From Prevotella sp. (GTDB lineage: Bacteria; Bacteroidota; Bacteroidia; Bacteroidales; Bacteroidaceae): DNA of 21,243 nt. The stretch is from assembly GCA_021204735.1 (NCBI GenBank), contig JAJPYV010000062.1, positions 1 through 21,243 on the forward strand, written 5' to 3'. The notes beneath the pieces were generated by a model. The model saw only the letters and a list, made by a program, of their open reading frames with translations. It ran no database searches and was not told the DNA's origin. Position numbers and translations under genes: made by a program. This document shows positions 1 to 9,752 of this stretch, in pieces (within the stretch, counting starts at the first letter, position 1; each line of letters begins with the position of its first letter).

Positions 1-581
1 AGGTTATAGATCTTATCATCAGCAGTTGCCTGTAATGTGACGCCGTTGATACCACTTACATCCTCGTCATCAGAATTATCCAAAGAACCATCTATCAAGA
101 AAGAGATAGTCTTCTCCTCATTATAAATATAATTACGAGTCAATCCTCGCCAATACATTATACTATCAGGGATTGTGTAAGTATAAGTTCCAGCTTTAAC
201 GATTTCCTGTTCAAGAGAGAATTTAACGCCACAATCATAATCAAAGCCCTCGTAAGCGCCAGGAGCAGTAATTATTTCATAACCAACGACAACTACAGAA
301 TTACCAGATTCATCCGTAACAACAATATCACCCAAGACATTATCAATTTCATTACATTGAATGTCGTTAGTAGTTTTAACAACGATTTCGCTAACAGAAG
401 CATAAGTTTCGCCATCAGCAGGCGAATAAGTAATTACTTCAGTAGTTTCGTCATCCTCGTCTTCTTCATCCGACAATTCAGAGATTGCGAATGCTCCAGA
501 TGTTGTTTTTGCCCCAGCTATTGTGGCAAGAACACAAAAGAGGCATAGAAAGCCCCCTTTGAGTAAAAAAATTTTTCTCAT
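1..581 (-). CDS. Secreted Ig-like domain protein, 3' end cut by window edge
   Basis: Reading leftwards from an ATG at 579-581 gives 193 codons with no stop before the window edge. The N-terminus MRKIFLLKGGFLCLFCVLATIAGA is a good signal peptide (basic start, hydrophobic core, small residues at the end). An acidic linker (SDEEDEDDE) follows, then a segment starting YSPADGETYASVSEIVV that resembles bacterial Ig-like/SbsA-type beta domains. The last visible residues, GINGVTLQATADDKIYNL, resemble the approach to the C-terminal tail common in Prevotella secreted proteins (INGV... then IYNLxGQRV... and IVNGKK). From that I infer only some 30 residues are missing and the product is exported or surface-attached. 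Function unknown. It lies about 70 bases after ftsW on the same strand but does not belong functionally to the dcw cluster; a separate weak promoter is possible in the gap. Confidence 0.8.
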   Translation of the reverse strand, partial: MRKIFLLKGGFLCLFCVLATIAGAKTTSGAFAISELSDEEDEDDETTEVITYSPADGETYASVSEIVVKTTNDIQCNEIDNVLGDIVVTDESGNSVVVVGYEIITAPGAYEGFDYDCGVKFSLEQEIVKAGTYTYTIPDSIMYWRGLTRNYIYNEEKTISFLIDGSLDNSDDEDVSGINGVTLQATADDKIYN

Positions 582-615
582 GTCTTTTGGTTTTAGTTTA
601 TAAACAGTATGCTTT

Positions 616-645
616 AAAAATTATATAACAAGATTACGATACAAA
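616..645 (-). promoter_or_regulatory. Candidate promoter of the secreted-protein gene
   Basis: On the minus strand, TTTG (complement of 642-645) is followed after 18 bases by TAATTTTT (complement of 616-623), one base off the Bacteroidota -7 consensus TAnnTTTG. A start site near 609 would give a leader of about 28 bases before the ATG at 581. The region is A+T-rich, so a chance match is possible. Confidence 0.3.
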
Positions 646-650
646 CATTA

Positions 651-1952
651 TTACTCAGTGATTGTCTCCAAGGCATCTTCCTTATCCGCCTCATCCTTTT
701 TCTTAGCCGAATAGCTGACACTGAGAATAACACCAATATACACACAATTAACTATCGTGGATGTTCCGCCCTTACTTATCAAAGGTAACGGCTGGCCTGT
801 AACAGGAACAAGACCCACAGCCACCGCCATGTTGAACATCGCCTGGATAACGAGCAGCAGTGAAAAACCCATTATCAGCAATGCAGGGAACGTGTTCACA
901 CAGCGATTAGCAATTGTTGCCGTGCGGAAGAGAAGGATGATATACAAGAAACACACTATAAAAGCCCCCACGATGCCCGTTTCCTCGATAATTATAGCAT
1001 AAATGAAATCAGAGAACGCCTGTGGCAGAAAGTCTCGCTCAACCGAATTTCCCGGACCTTTACCAACAAGATTAGAAGACACTATAGCAATTTTCGAGTG
1101 AGCCGTCTGCATATCCTTGCCATTAATATCCACATCTTCAGGAGCCACTTGCTTATGGTCGAGGAAATGCACCATACGCGACTTCCACGTGTCGGCACGG
1201 TGAAATATCTTATCAAACGAGCTCTCCTTAATTTTCTCAACCTGTTCAGTCATATTATTCTTATCGTTAGCGGCGACAGCAGTTTTGTCTTTTCCGACCA
1301 CCATTACCATTCCCAGCACAAAAAGGATGACAATCATCACCGCACCCAACAACTTGCCAAGCTGCGCAAGCGGAACTTTTCCAATGAACATCAGCAAGAG
1401 CACCACCAAACCAAGCAGAGCAGCAGTAGACAAGTTCTCAAGCATTATGAGAGGTATAATAAAGGCACAGACGATAAGGATATACCTCATGGCACGCTTG
1501 TCAGCGCCGTTGGGAGTCTGCATCGCACTCAATATCTGCACCGTAGCAAGAATCAATGCCCCCTTAGCGATTTCAGATGGTTGAAACTGCACACCCAACA
1601 ACGACAGCCACCGTTGAGAGCCGTTAGTAGTCTCACCGAGGCACAACACAGCTATCAGACCGATGAAAGAGAAGAGCAGAGCAAAAGGAGTTATCACCTT
1701 GAAATACTTGCACTTGATGTTCATAGTGCAAATCATGGCGATTACGCCAACCACCAACAGCCAGCAGTGCTTCATTATCGGTTTGAGAAAGTTGCCACTT
1801 TTAGATGCCAAGCCACTCGAAGAGCTGAATACCTCGATTATGCTCACGATACAGAGGAGGAAGAACACGATCCAGATTACCATATCGCCCTTGAACCTCG
1901 TGCCCTCAACTTTCTCCTCGGTGTTCATTTCCGTCAATTTCGCTTCTTCCAT
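651..1952 (-). CDS. ftsW: Peptidoglycan glycosyltransferase FtsW (SEDS family)
   Basis: Polymerises lipid II into septal glycan in the inner membrane, working with the FtsI-type transpeptidase encoded upstream. The protein is 433 residues with many hydrophobic segments. SEDS landmarks: RWLSLLGVQFQPSEIAK at about 114-130, SDFIYAIIIEE with the aspartate expected to be catalytic in the large extracytoplasmic loop, and PLPLISKGGTS at about 388-398 near the last membrane segments. A long hydrophilic loop before SDFIYA (residues roughly 210-300) fits Bacteroidota homologues as I know them. I chose the ATG at 1950-1952; the reading frame can be extended to a TTG at 1974-1976, but that leaves a less natural N-terminus. 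It starts 31 bases after the murD stop and is the last recognisable dcw gene on this side. Confidence 0.95.
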   Translation of the reverse strand: MEEAKLTEMNTEEKVEGTRFKGDMVIWIVFFLLCIVSIIEVFSSSSGLASKSGNFLKPIMKHCWLLVVGVIAMICTMNIKCKYFKVITPFALLFSFIGLIAVLCLGETTNGSQRWLSLLGVQFQPSEIAKGALILATVQILSAMQTPNGADKRAMRYILIVCAFIIPLIMLENLSTAALLGLVVLLLMFIGKVPLAQLGKLLGAVMIVILFVLGMVMVVGKDKTAVAANDKNNMTEQVEKIKESSFDKIFHRADTWKSRMVHFLDHKQVAPEDVDINGKDMQTAHSKIAIVSSNLVGKGPGNSVERDFLPQAFSDFIYAIIIEETGIVGAFIVCFLYIILLFRTATIANRCVNTFPALLIMGFSLLLVIQAMFNMAVAVGLVPVTGQPLPLISKGGTSTIVNCVYIGVILSVSYSAKKKDEADKEDALETITE

Positions 1953-1983
1953 TTTAACGATAATATTCAGTTTCAACCATTTA

Positions 1984-3315
1984 TCAGAGATTTCTCACCA
2001 ACTCCTTGAACTGCTCGCCGCGGTCCTCCATATTCTTGAACAAGTCGAAACTTGCGCAACAAGGACTCAGCAATACAGTATCACCCGGTTTCGCCATATC
2101 ATAACAAGCATTCACACAATCCTTCATACTGTGAGTATCACGAACAGGGATGCCCATACTATCGAAGAAATTGTGCAACTTAGTATTATCAGCACCCAAA
2201 TAAACGATGCCAACACACTTCTCTTTCACGAGACCTTTTATACTATTATAATCATTGCCCTTGTCAGTTCCACCGATAATAAGGATGACTGGAGTCTTCA
2301 TACTTTCAAGAGCATACCAGCAAGCATCCACATTAGTAGCTTTAGAGTCGTTTACATACTGTACGCCAGCAACAGAAGTAACTTTCTCAAGGCGATGCTC
2401 TACACCAGGGAAGTCACTAAGACTTTTGCGGATAATCTCCTTCTTTATGCCAGCGACATCAGAAGCGATACCAGCAGCGAGAGAGTTGTAGATATTATGC
2501 TTGCCAGTAAGGCTGAGCTCCTCCTGTTCCATGTTGAACGGTGTAGGCACCTCTATCTTGTACTGTCCCTGTTCAATGTAAGCGATAACCCCATTCTTCT
2601 TCAATTCCGAGAACGGCAGTTGCATAGCCTTGATGTCATATTTCTTTAACTCTTCCTTTATTATCGGGTCATCGTACCAATAGATGAACGAGTCGTCGGG
2701 CGTTTGATTCTGCAAAATTCTCATCTTCGCATCGACATAATTCTGCATTTTATAGTCGTATCTGTCGAGGTGGTCAGGTGTAATATTCAGCAAAATAGCG
2801 ATATTAGCACGAAAATCATACATATTATCAAGTTGGAAAGAGCTCAATTCGATAACATAATATTTGTGTGGAGACTCAGCCACTTGCAAAGCAAGACTAT
2901 TGCCGATATTGCCAGCAAGTCCCACATCATAGCCAGCACTCTTGAAAATATGATATATCAGAGAAGTGGTGGTAGTTTTACCGTTACTTCCCGTAATGCA
3001 AACCATTTTAGAGTCAGTGTACCGCCCGGCGAATTCAATCTCGCTGATAATCCCGATACCATTCTCCCTACATTTCACAATGAGAGGAGCATTCAAAGGA
3101 ACGCCGGGGCTTTTTATTATCTCGTCGGCATTAAGGATTTTCTCCTCAGTATGGCGATCTTCCTCCCACTCGATTCCGTGAGCATCAAGTAATTTTTTGT
3201 ATTTGTCTTTGATTTTAGACATATCAGAAACAAACACATCGAAGCCCACTTTCTTCGCCAAGACAGCAGCACCAGCACCACTCTCTCCAGCGCCTAAAAC
3301 AACTATCCTCTTCAT
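1984..3315 (-). CDS. murD: UDP-N-acetylmuramoylalanine--D-glutamate ligase MurD
   Basis: Cytoplasmic ATP-dependent ligase that adds D-glutamate to UDP-MurNAc-L-Ala. At 443 residues it has the normal family length. The N-terminal Rossmann-like UDP-binding part begins MKRIVVLGAGESGAG. The P-loop TGSNGKTT lies at about 108-115. ELSSFQLDNM, NITPDHLDRY and VNDSKATNVDA are central-domain motifs, IIGGTDKGNDY is in the C-terminal domain, and the family signature SPCCASFDLFKNMEDRGEQF is at about 417-436. It starts with ATG 16 bases after the mraY stop and precedes ftsW by 31 bases, consistent with one operon. No anomalies seen. Confidence 0.97.
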   Translation of the reverse strand: MKRIVVLGAGESGAGAAVLAKKVGFDVFVSDMSKIKDKYKKLLDAHGIEWEEDRHTEEKILNADEIIKSPGVPLNAPLIVKCRENGIGIISEIEFAGRYTDSKMVCITGSNGKTTTTSLIYHIFKSAGYDVGLAGNIGNSLALQVAESPHKYYVIELSSFQLDNMYDFRANIAILLNITPDHLDRYDYKMQNYVDAKMRILQNQTPDDSFIYWYDDPIIKEELKKYDIKAMQLPFSELKKNGVIAYIEQGQYKIEVPTPFNMEQEELSLTGKHNIYNSLAAGIASDVAGIKKEIIRKSLSDFPGVEHRLEKVTSVAGVQYVNDSKATNVDACWYALESMKTPVILIIGGTDKGNDYNSIKGLVKEKCVGIVYLGADNTKLHNFFDSMGIPVRDTHSMKDCVNACYDMAKPGDTVLLSPCCASFDLFKNMEDRGEQFKELVRNL

Positions 3316-3331
3316 ATTTCATCCTCCCCTT

Positions 3332-4603
3332 TCATCTGATTTTAAGAGTTATTATAGTCAACGCCGCAAGAATAATCGTAACAATCCAGAACCTAATGGT
3401 TATCTTTGACTCATGAACGACACTCTTTGGACCTTTGAAAACATATTTAGCCTCAGGGTCAAGTTGCTCATTCCTCGTGCGGAAAGTGTCGTGCAAGGGA
3501 GTACGCTTGAACACCCTCTGCTTCACGCCCCTGCGGTTACCCTTTTTGGCATACCACACCTGTATGATGACACTTAAGCTTTCAACGAAGAATATGCCAC
3601 ATAGAATAGGCAACATCAGTTCCTTATGGATTATAATAGCACAAACCCCAATGACCCCACCAATCATAAGAGAGCCAGTATCGCCCATGAACACCTGAGC
3701 AGGATAAGCATTATACCATAAAAAGCCAACCAGCGCCCCGACGAAGGCACTGAGGAACACAACAAGTTCCTGTGATCCCGGAATATACATTATATTAAGG
3801 TATGCCGCAAATTGGATGTGGCTGCTTACGTAAGCAAAAATGCCCAAGACCACCCCAATTATTGCAGAGATACCGGCGCACATGCCATCCATTCCATCGT
3901 TGAGGTTAGCCCCGTTGGACACAGCAGTTACGACAAATATCGTCATAACGACGAACAATATCCACCCCGCCGCCGTTTTGTATTTGCCACAAAAACTCAT
4001 GATACGAGCATAGTCGAGATTATGCCCTTTCACAAACGGGATAGTAGTTTGCAAGGATTTAGTAGCTTCCGCACGGTGCTTGACCACTATCTCTTTATCA
4101 GCAGTCCTATTAATAGTTATATTCTCATTGATTTTCGCATCAGGGCTGCTCCATAAAATCAGTCCCACTATCAGTCCGATACTTACCTGTCCCACTATCT
4201 TGAACCTTCCAGGCAAACCCTCCTTATTATGGCGGAATATCTTGATATAGTCGTCAACACCTCCGAGAAATCCGAGCCAAACAGTAGTGATTATCATCAG
4301 TATGAGGTAGATATTGCGCATTCTACCGAGCAGCAAGACAGGCACAAGGAGAGCGACAATGATGATGACGCCACCCATTGAAGGAACACCAATTTTGTTT
4401 ATACCAAAGGGGTCAATCTTCGAGTCACGTTGAGTTTCAGTGATTTGTTTGCCCTTGAGATATTTTATAAACCTCTCACCGAACCATGCCGATATCACTA
4501 ACGACAAGATAAGAGCCAAGAGAGCACGGAAAGAAATGTAACCCCATAAGTGAGAGCCAGGGATTCCGAAGTCATCTAAGAAGCGAAAGAGGTAGTATAA
4601 CAT
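3332..4603 (-). CDS. mraY: Phospho-MurNAc-pentapeptide transferase MraY
   Basis: Inner-membrane enzyme that transfers phospho-MurNAc-pentapeptide to undecaprenyl phosphate, making lipid I. The protein has 423 residues, longer than the roughly 360 of E. coli MraY because of an insert at about 152-210 that I believe is usual in Bacteroidota. Visible motifs: PSMGGVIII, VDDYIKIF with the Mg-binding Asp pair D117-D118, NLNDGMDGMCAG at 233-244, GDTGSL with D308. The C-terminal HHH loop is altered: it reads TPLHDTFR, so only H371 of the usual three histidines remains. Start ATG at 4601-4603, 20 bases after the murE stop. Apart from the HHH loop it looks like a functional enzyme. Confidence 0.95.
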   Translation of the reverse strand: MLYYLFRFLDDFGIPGSHLWGYISFRALLALILSLVISAWFGERFIKYLKGKQITETQRDSKIDPFGINKIGVPSMGGVIIIVALLVPVLLLGRMRNIYLILMIITTVWLGFLGGVDDYIKIFRHNKEGLPGRFKIVGQVSIGLIVGLILWSSPDAKINENITINRTADKEIVVKHRAEATKSLQTTIPFVKGHNLDYARIMSFCGKYKTAAGWILFVVMTIFVVTAVSNGANLNDGMDGMCAGISAIIGVVLGIFAYVSSHIQFAAYLNIMYIPGSQELVVFLSAFVGALVGFLWYNAYPAQVFMGDTGSLMIGGVIGVCAIIIHKELMLPILCGIFFVESLSVIIQVWYAKKGNRRGVKQRVFKRTPLHDTFRTRNEQLDPEAKYVFKGPKSVVHESKITIRFWIVTIILAALTIITLKIR

Positions 4604-4623
4604 TATAAATACTATTAATTATG

Positions 4624-6075
4624 TTAATTGCCGAAAATCTCATGCAAGATTTCCTTGTCATCGAAGTGATGTTTCACGCCCTTGATTTCCTGATAGTCCT
4701 CATGCCCCTTACCAGCCACGAGAATCACATCACCCTTCTGAGCCAACATACATGCAGTGCGGATAGCCTCCTTGCGATCGACTATGCTCACCACTTTCTT
4801 CATCTGTTGCGAGTTCAGACCAGCCAACATATCGTTTATAATATCCTGCGGCTCCTCGAAACGCGGGTTATCGCTCGTTATTATCACCTTATCGCTCTGT
4901 CGGACAGCCTCCTGCGCCATGAGCGGGCGTTTTCCCTTGTCGCGGTTACCGCCAGCTCCGCACACCGTAATGACATGACCTTTTTTGTTGAGCACCTCAT
5001 GTATAGCTTTCAACACATTCTCAAGAGCGTCGGGAGTATGAGCATAATCTACTATTGCCGTAACACCTTCAGGAGAGCGGACAGGGTCAAGTCTGCCACT
5101 CACACTTTTCAACGTACTAAGCACCACAAGCACATCCTCTGGTTGCTGTCCCAACATGACAGCTGCGCCATAGACAGCCAATAAGTTGCTCACGTTGAAT
5201 TTACCAATGAACTGCACCCCAACTTCCCTGCCATCAATCTCAAGATACATGCCACCAAAGTGACATTCCAAAATTTTCGCCTTGAAATCAGCCATTGACG
5301 TCGTAGAATAAGTTTTTACCGTAGCTTTAGTATTCTGCACCATTATCATACCATTCTTGTCGTCAGCATTAGTTATGGCAAACGCCGTTTTTGGCAAACC
5401 ATCGAAGAACGCTTTTTTAGCATCACGGTAATTCTCAAACGTCTTATGATAATCAAGATGGTCACGTGTAAGATTAGTGAAAATTCCCCCTGCGAAGTTC
5501 AAGCCACCTATGCGTTTCTGCGCAATAGCATGAGAGCTGCACTCCATGAACACATATTGGCAGCCCGCTTTCGCCATACGCTCCAGCAGTTGGTTGAGTT
5601 CGATAGCATCAGGAGTAGTATGACTTGTCGGCAGAGCATCCCCCTCGATATAGTTGCATACCGTTGACAACAAGCCACACCTAAAACCAAATTTACGGAA
5701 CATATTATATAATAATGTGGCGATGGTAGTTTTGCCATTCGTTCCCGTGACACCCACAAGTTTCAATTTCCTTGACGGGTCCCCATGAAACTGCGTTGCC
5801 ACCTCACCGACAACATCCTCAGTAGATTTCACCTGAACATACGCAACCCCATCAACTATATCTTCAGGCATATCCTCACACAGAATAGCAGCAGCCCCCT
5901 GTGTTATCGCCATAGGGATAAACTTATGCCCGTCGACCTGTGTGCCTTTCATGGCAATAAACAAGTGACCATTACTAATTTTCCGTGAGTCGATGTTCAC
6001 ACAAACAATGTCTGTGTCAATATTTCCCTTGACACAAAGCGGTTTGATATTTTTGATAAGTTCTTTAAGTTTCAT
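4624..6075 (-). CDS. murE: UDP-MurNAc-tripeptide ligase MurE, probably meso-DAP-adding
   Basis: Cytoplasmic ligase adding the third stem-peptide residue. The 483 residues show [10 protein letters not shown] (P-loop, about 108-117), [18 protein letters not shown], the lysine of YRDAKKAFF (about 220, the position carbamylated in Mur ligases), [26 protein letters not shown] and [10 protein letters not shown]. The DNPR motif at about 402-405 is characteristic of the meso-diaminopimelate-specific form, so the cell wall is predicted to contain meso-DAP. I use the ATG at 6073-6075 (MKLKELIKN), not the TTG at 6109-6111, because the latter would overlap the preceding gene and adds a tail without family resemblance. 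The gap to the ftsI stop is 11 bases. Confidence 0.96.
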   Translation of the reverse strand: MKLKELIKNIKPLCVKGNIDTDIVCVNIDSRKISNGHLFIAMKGTQVDGHKFIPMAITQGAAAILCEDMPEDIVDGVAYVQVKSTEDVVGEVATQFHGDPSRKLKLVGVTGTNGKTTIATLLYNMFRKFGFRCGLLSTVCNYIEGDALPTSHTTPDAIELNQLLERMAKAGCQYVFMECSSHAIAQKRIGGLNFAGGIFTNLTRDHLDYHKTFENYRDAKKAFFDGLPKTAFAITNADDKNGMIMVQNTKATVKTYSTTSMADFKAKILECHFGGMYLEIDGREVGVQFIGKFNVSNLLAVYGAAVMLGQQPEDVLVVLSTLKSVSGRLDPVRSPEGVTAIVDYAHTPDALENVLKAIHEVLNKKGHVITVCGAGGNRDKGKRPLMAQEAVRQSDKVIITSDNPRFEEPQDIINDMLAGLNSQQMKKVVSIVDRKEAIRTACMLAQKGDVILVAGKGHEDYQEIKGVKHHFDDKEILHEIFGN

Positions 6076-6086
6076 GCCGTATAGAT

Positions 6087-8243
6087 TTATATTTCCAACT
6101 TTAGAGAACAAGTTTCTCCTCTATTTATCACATGACCTACCGGGAGGCTCTGTTCCACGACCTTGCCCCTTCCTTGTAATCTCACCTTCACGCCCCTACT
6201 CTCAAGTACGAACACCGCATCCCTTGCGCCCATACCCGTGACATCAGGAATAGTCCTGCTGCCATAATCAGAGGCTTTCGCAAGGCTGACGGAAGTCTCG
6301 CCTTTGTTTGCCTTGCCCCATATCGGGTTACCGTTGATATAGTTGCCGTCCCATGACTTATTAGTGTTTATTCCAAGTTGACTTAACACATAGTCTGCCG
6401 CCACGATATTCCCATTCTTTACGTCAGGCACGAGAATAGAAGAAGTGTCACGAGCATCCTGAACATCCAATTTGACGCTCTGCGCCATAATACCTTCGGC
6501 AATATTGTGGAACACGGCACCGCTCATCGTACCGCCAGAGGCAGGGAGGCCAGACTTTTGGATACACACAATACAACTATAGCGAGGAGCATCAGCAGGG
6601 AAATAACCAGCAAAACTCAAGAGATAATTGACCGCACCAGACTTATAACCGCCAGCACCTTTTGATATCTGCGCCGTACCAGTTTTGCCAGCCACCTTGA
6701 ATGACTTCGACCCGGCTCTTTTGCCGAGGCCCTGACTGACCACATGTTCCAAAATAGTCTGTATCTCGTGAAGAGTTTTCTCCTTGCAGATATTCTGCTT
6801 GATAACCTCTGTAGGGTAAGTCTTTATCACCTGACCATCCTTGACTACCTGTTTGACAAATTTCGGGCGCACCATTTTGCCATTGTTAGCAATAGCATTA
6901 TAGAACGTAAGAGTAGAGATAGGCGGCACCTGCGTCTCATAACCGATACTCATCCAAGGCAACGCAGTTTTACTCCAGTTGGTATATTGTCCATGTTTAT
7001 TTTTCTCAGGCATTCTGATACGTGGTGCAGCCGCGCCAACGATAGGCAAATGCAAATCAGTTCTAATACCAATCCTATCAAGACCTTGCACAAATTTCTC
7101 AGGGTTTTTCGAATAAAACTTATCGATAATACGACTGACACCAATATTAGAACTTACCTCAAGAGTTCTTGGAAGAGATATCACTTGATAACCGCCGCGA
7201 TGCCAATTGTGGTCACGCATCTTTGCGCCATACATATCCCAAATTCCACTTCCGGTGTCAACCATATAAGTAGTGTCAACAACGCCATCATCAAGAGCCA
7301 CCATTATCGAAGCAGTTTTGAACACAGACCCCGGTTCGAGCAAGTCGGAGACAGCATCATTTTTGAGTTCGGCATATTCCCCATTCTCACACTTAGTCAT
7401 GTTGACAATAGCTTTCACCTCACCAGTCTTCACCTCCATCACGATTGCAACACCCACATTGCCATTGATTAATTTCAGTTCATCGATCAAAGCCCTCTCC
7501 GCAAGGTCCTGAATATTCACATCAATAGTAGTAACGATATCAGCACCATTCACAGGGTCAATTATCGTGATGTCCTGATACTTGTTCATTATTTTCTGTC
7601 TGTTTTTCTTGCCAGGCTTACCCCTCAATATCGAGTCGTAAGACAATTCAAGTCCGAAGCGGGCAGTATCCTTTGCCCCGAACATATCCCCTATCGTACG
7701 CTGTGCAAGAGTGCCAAAAGGTTTCTGGCGAGAATTGAACTGCTCCACATGGAAGCCACCGCTATTTTGACTCATATTAAAGACAGGCAGTCGTTTAACT
7801 TGAGTATAAGTAGAATAATTCACCCTACGTTTCCATATAGGCCAGTTTTGACTCATCTTCTGATGTCCCTCCTCCAAATCATGTTTGAATTCAGCAGCAG
7901 TTTTACTTGGGAAAATCTCATGAAGGCCATCACAAATACTATCCACCTTGATTTTCCACAAAGAGTCTTTTTTCTCACCACCAGCTTTAAAATCCATATA
8001 CAACCTATATTCAGGTAGCGAGCTTGCCATCAGTCTTCCATCAGTACTAAGAATATTTCCCCTTATGGGAGGTATGTCAAGACTATCTTTCTTTAATCTT
8101 GAAGCCACCTTGTCCCAATAGCCTTTCTCAACAGTACCGATATAAAACACTCGGAACTGTATCACGAGCCCAATAAACAGCATCACGAAAGCAATAATCT
8201 TAAATCGTGGTACCATTTTTTTCCTATCGAATTGGTTACTCAT
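6087..8243 (-). CDS. ftsI: FtsI/PBP3-type division transpeptidase with PASTA domains
   Basis: Class B penicillin-binding protein that cross-links septal peptidoglycan as partner of FtsW. The 718 residues comprise a short cytoplasmic tail, one membrane anchor (about 14-31), the PBP dimerisation region, and a transpeptidase domain with the catalytic serine in SVFK (306-309), SSN (364-366) and KTGTAQ (520-525). The C-terminus carries PASTA-like segments at about 604-630 ([17 protein letters not shown]) and 664-718 ([20 protein letters not shown]). Start ATG at 8241-8243 overlaps the end of the ftsL-like gene by 8 bases, implying coupled translation. All three active-site motifs are intact. Confidence 0.95.
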   Translation of the reverse strand: MSNQFDRKKMVPRFKIIAFVMLFIGLVIQFRVFYIGTVEKGYWDKVASRLKKDSLDIPPIRGNILSTDGRLMASSLPEYRLYMDFKAGGEKKDSLWKIKVDSICDGLHEIFPSKTAAEFKHDLEEGHQKMSQNWPIWKRRVNYSTYTQVKRLPVFNMSQNSGGFHVEQFNSRQKPFGTLAQRTIGDMFGAKDTARFGLELSYDSILRGKPGKKNRQKIMNKYQDITIIDPVNGADIVTTIDVNIQDLAERALIDELKLINGNVGVAIVMEVKTGEVKAIVNMTKCENGEYAELKNDAVSDLLEPGSVFKTASIMVALDDGVVDTTYMVDTGSGIWDMYGAKMRDHNWHRGGYQVISLPRTLEVSSNIGVSRIIDKFYSKNPEKFVQGLDRIGIRTDLHLPIVGAAAPRIRMPEKNKHGQYTNWSKTALPWMSIGYETQVPPISTLTFYNAIANNGKMVRPKFVKQVVKDGQVIKTYPTEVIKQNICKEKTLHEIQTILEHVVSQGLGKRAGSKSFKVAGKTGTAQISKGAGGYKSGAVNYLLSFAGYFPADAPRYSCIVCIQKSGLPASGGTMSGAVFHNIAEGIMAQSVKLDVQDARDTSSILVPDVKNGNIVAADYVLSQLGINTNKSWDGNYINGNPIWGKANKGETSVSLAKASDYGSRTIPDVTGMGARDAVFVLESRGVKVRLQGRGKVVEQSLPVGHVINRGETCSLKLEI

Positions 8244-8796
8244 CTTTTGGTACTTTTATTATATAAGGAGGTTGATTAGGTATTTGCAAAATACTGTCAC
8301 CGCTATTTTTGAGCATCTTGAGTACGTTACTCTCACGGCACATCTCTGTAAGTTCGCTGGAACTCGCCAAAGCCTTATATTTGGCATCCTTCAGAGTGTC
8401 TTTCAGAGCATTTATCTCATGGATATCCCTTTGGCAACTATAACGGTTGGACACATAAACGAGAGTGAAAGCAGCGATTATCACTATAATCCATATCTGG
8501 TTGCGTAGAATCCTCGTGGTGAGGAAGTCGCCGCCTAATATTTTGCGCAGGGTGAGACTTGCCGAATTAGGTCGCTCATCCTCAGTAGCATGCTGTCTGA
8601 TAGCCTCCTTGAGCAGAGATGGAGCATCGTCGCGCACATCTTCATTAGGGGAAGACACATCTTCGTGTGCAGGTTTCCCATCCTTGACGGAGTTTTCTTC
8701 TTGTACAGGAAGAACTATTTGAACGGGCTCCTCGCTGTTTTCCGACAAGATATCCGTTTGTTTCTCCGATTTTTTCTCTATCTCTTTATCGCTCAT
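8236..8796 (-). CDS. FtsL-like division protein
   Basis: Bitopic membrane protein of 186 residues: a long, charged, low-complexity cytoplasmic part rich in Glu, Asp and Lys (1-90), one membrane segment (IWIIVIIAAFTLVYV, about 101-115), then an extracytoplasmic helix-forming stretch, ending [12 protein letters not shown]. Length, topology and position between rsmH and the FtsI-type gene match the FtsL-like proteins of Bacteroidota, which are thought to bridge the divisome and the FtsWI synthase. Sequence conservation in this family is low, so the call rests largely on topology and synteny. Its ATG overlaps the rsmH stop (ATGA). Confidence 0.85.
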   Translation of the reverse strand: MSDKEIEKKSEKQTDILSENSEEPVQIVLPVQEENSVKDGKPAHEDVSSPNEDVRDDAPSLLKEAIRQHATEDERPNSASLTLRKILGGDFLTTRILRNQIWIIVIIAAFTLVYVSNRYSCQRDIHEINALKDTLKDAKYKALASSSELTEMCRESNVLKMLKNSGDSILQIPNQPPYIIKVPKDE

Positions 8797-9740
8797 CTCT
8801 TCTCGGCTATTCTAAGTTTCGCGCTTCTGCATCGTGGGTTTCTCTCCTGTTCATCCCCGTCAGGCACTATCACTTTATTGTTGACCAATGAAAAAGGAGT
8901 TTCGAGTTTGCCGTAGAAATCCTGTTTCAAGTTCCCTTCAGGATTGCCCGTCCTCATCACATTCTTCACGATTCTGTCTTCCAGACTATGGTACGTGATT
9001 ACCGAGAGCCGTCCACCAGAGCTTATCAGTTCGGTAGCCGCAAAAAGCAGTTCTTTAAGAGCCACCATCTCGTTGTTCACCTCAATGCGGAGAGCCTGGA
9101 AAAGTCGTGCCATATCCTTTTTCTCCCGTTCCTTCCTGAATAAAGGAGACACCACATTCAGGAAATCATTGGTAGTTTTAATTTCAGCTATTTCCCTTGC
9201 CTTCACCACCGCATTAGCTATCCTCCTCGCACTTTTCAGTTCACCATACAAGTAGAACACATTAGAAAGTCGTTCCTCATCATATTGGTTCAGTATATCC
9301 GCTGCTGTAGCGCCATCACGCCTATTCATTCTCATGTCGAGAGGAGAATCATATCGGAACGAGAAGCCACGGTTTTCATCATCAAAATGATGACTTGACA
9401 CCCCAAGGTCGGCAAGCAGTCCATCTATTTTCTCCACGCCATAATAGCGCATCCAGTTTTTCAAATACCTGAAATTGCTCCTCACAAAAGTGAACCGAGC
9501 ATCATCCACTATGTTGTTCTCAGCATCAGCGTCCTGGTCGAAGCCATACAAGTAACCATCTTTGCCCAGTCGTGATAATATCTCTCTGCTATGTCCTCCC
9601 CCGCCGAAAGTGGCATCCACGTAAATGCCATCAGGGCGTATGTTCAGTCCGTCGACACTGTCCTTCAACAAAACCGGCACGTGGTATGAGTTTGCGGTAG
9701 TAACCATGTCTTTCGCTGCAATCGAGTTAACATGTCCCAT
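8793..9740 (-). CDS. rsmH: 16S rRNA (cytosine(1402)-N(4))-methyltransferase RsmH
   Basis: SAM-dependent methyltransferase modifying C1402 of 16S rRNA; formerly MraW. The 315 residues contain YHVPVLLKDSVDGLNI, the SAM motif YVDATFGGGGHSREIL (about 40-55), GFDQDADA, LLADLGVSSHHFDD (about 108-121), RGFSFRYDSPLDMRMN, ARLFQALRIEVN and SYHSLEDRIVK in slightly variant form (TYHSLEDRIVK). The ATG at 9738-9740 is 12 bases after the mraZ stop; an in-frame ATG at 9705-9707 (MVTTANSYHVPVLL) would also give a normal-length family member and cannot be excluded. It is translationally coupled to the ftsL-like gene through an ATGA overlap. Confidence 0.95.
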   Translation of the reverse strand: MGHVNSIAAKDMVTTANSYHVPVLLKDSVDGLNIRPDGIYVDATFGGGGHSREILSRLGKDGYLYGFDQDADAENNIVDDARFTFVRSNFRYLKNWMRYYGVEKIDGLLADLGVSSHHFDDENRGFSFRYDSPLDMRMNRRDGATAADILNQYDEERLSNVFYLYGELKSARRIANAVVKAREIAEIKTTNDFLNVVSPLFRKEREKKDMARLFQALRIEVNNEMVALKELLFAATELISSGGRLSVITYHSLEDRIVKNVMRTGNPEGNLKQDFYGKLETPFSLVNNKVIVPDGDEQERNPRCRSAKLRIAEKR

Positions 9741-9752
9741 GTAGAGACCATT

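Noticed and set aside
1974..1976. TTG as ftsW start
   Set aside because: An ATG 24 bases downstream gives a cleaner N-terminus; the TTG-derived residues show no family resemblance.
1098..2009. 303-codon open frame on the plus strand
   Set aside because: It is antisense to ftsW and the murD end, with composition of a shadow frame (many His, Gln, Arg) and no recognisable domain.
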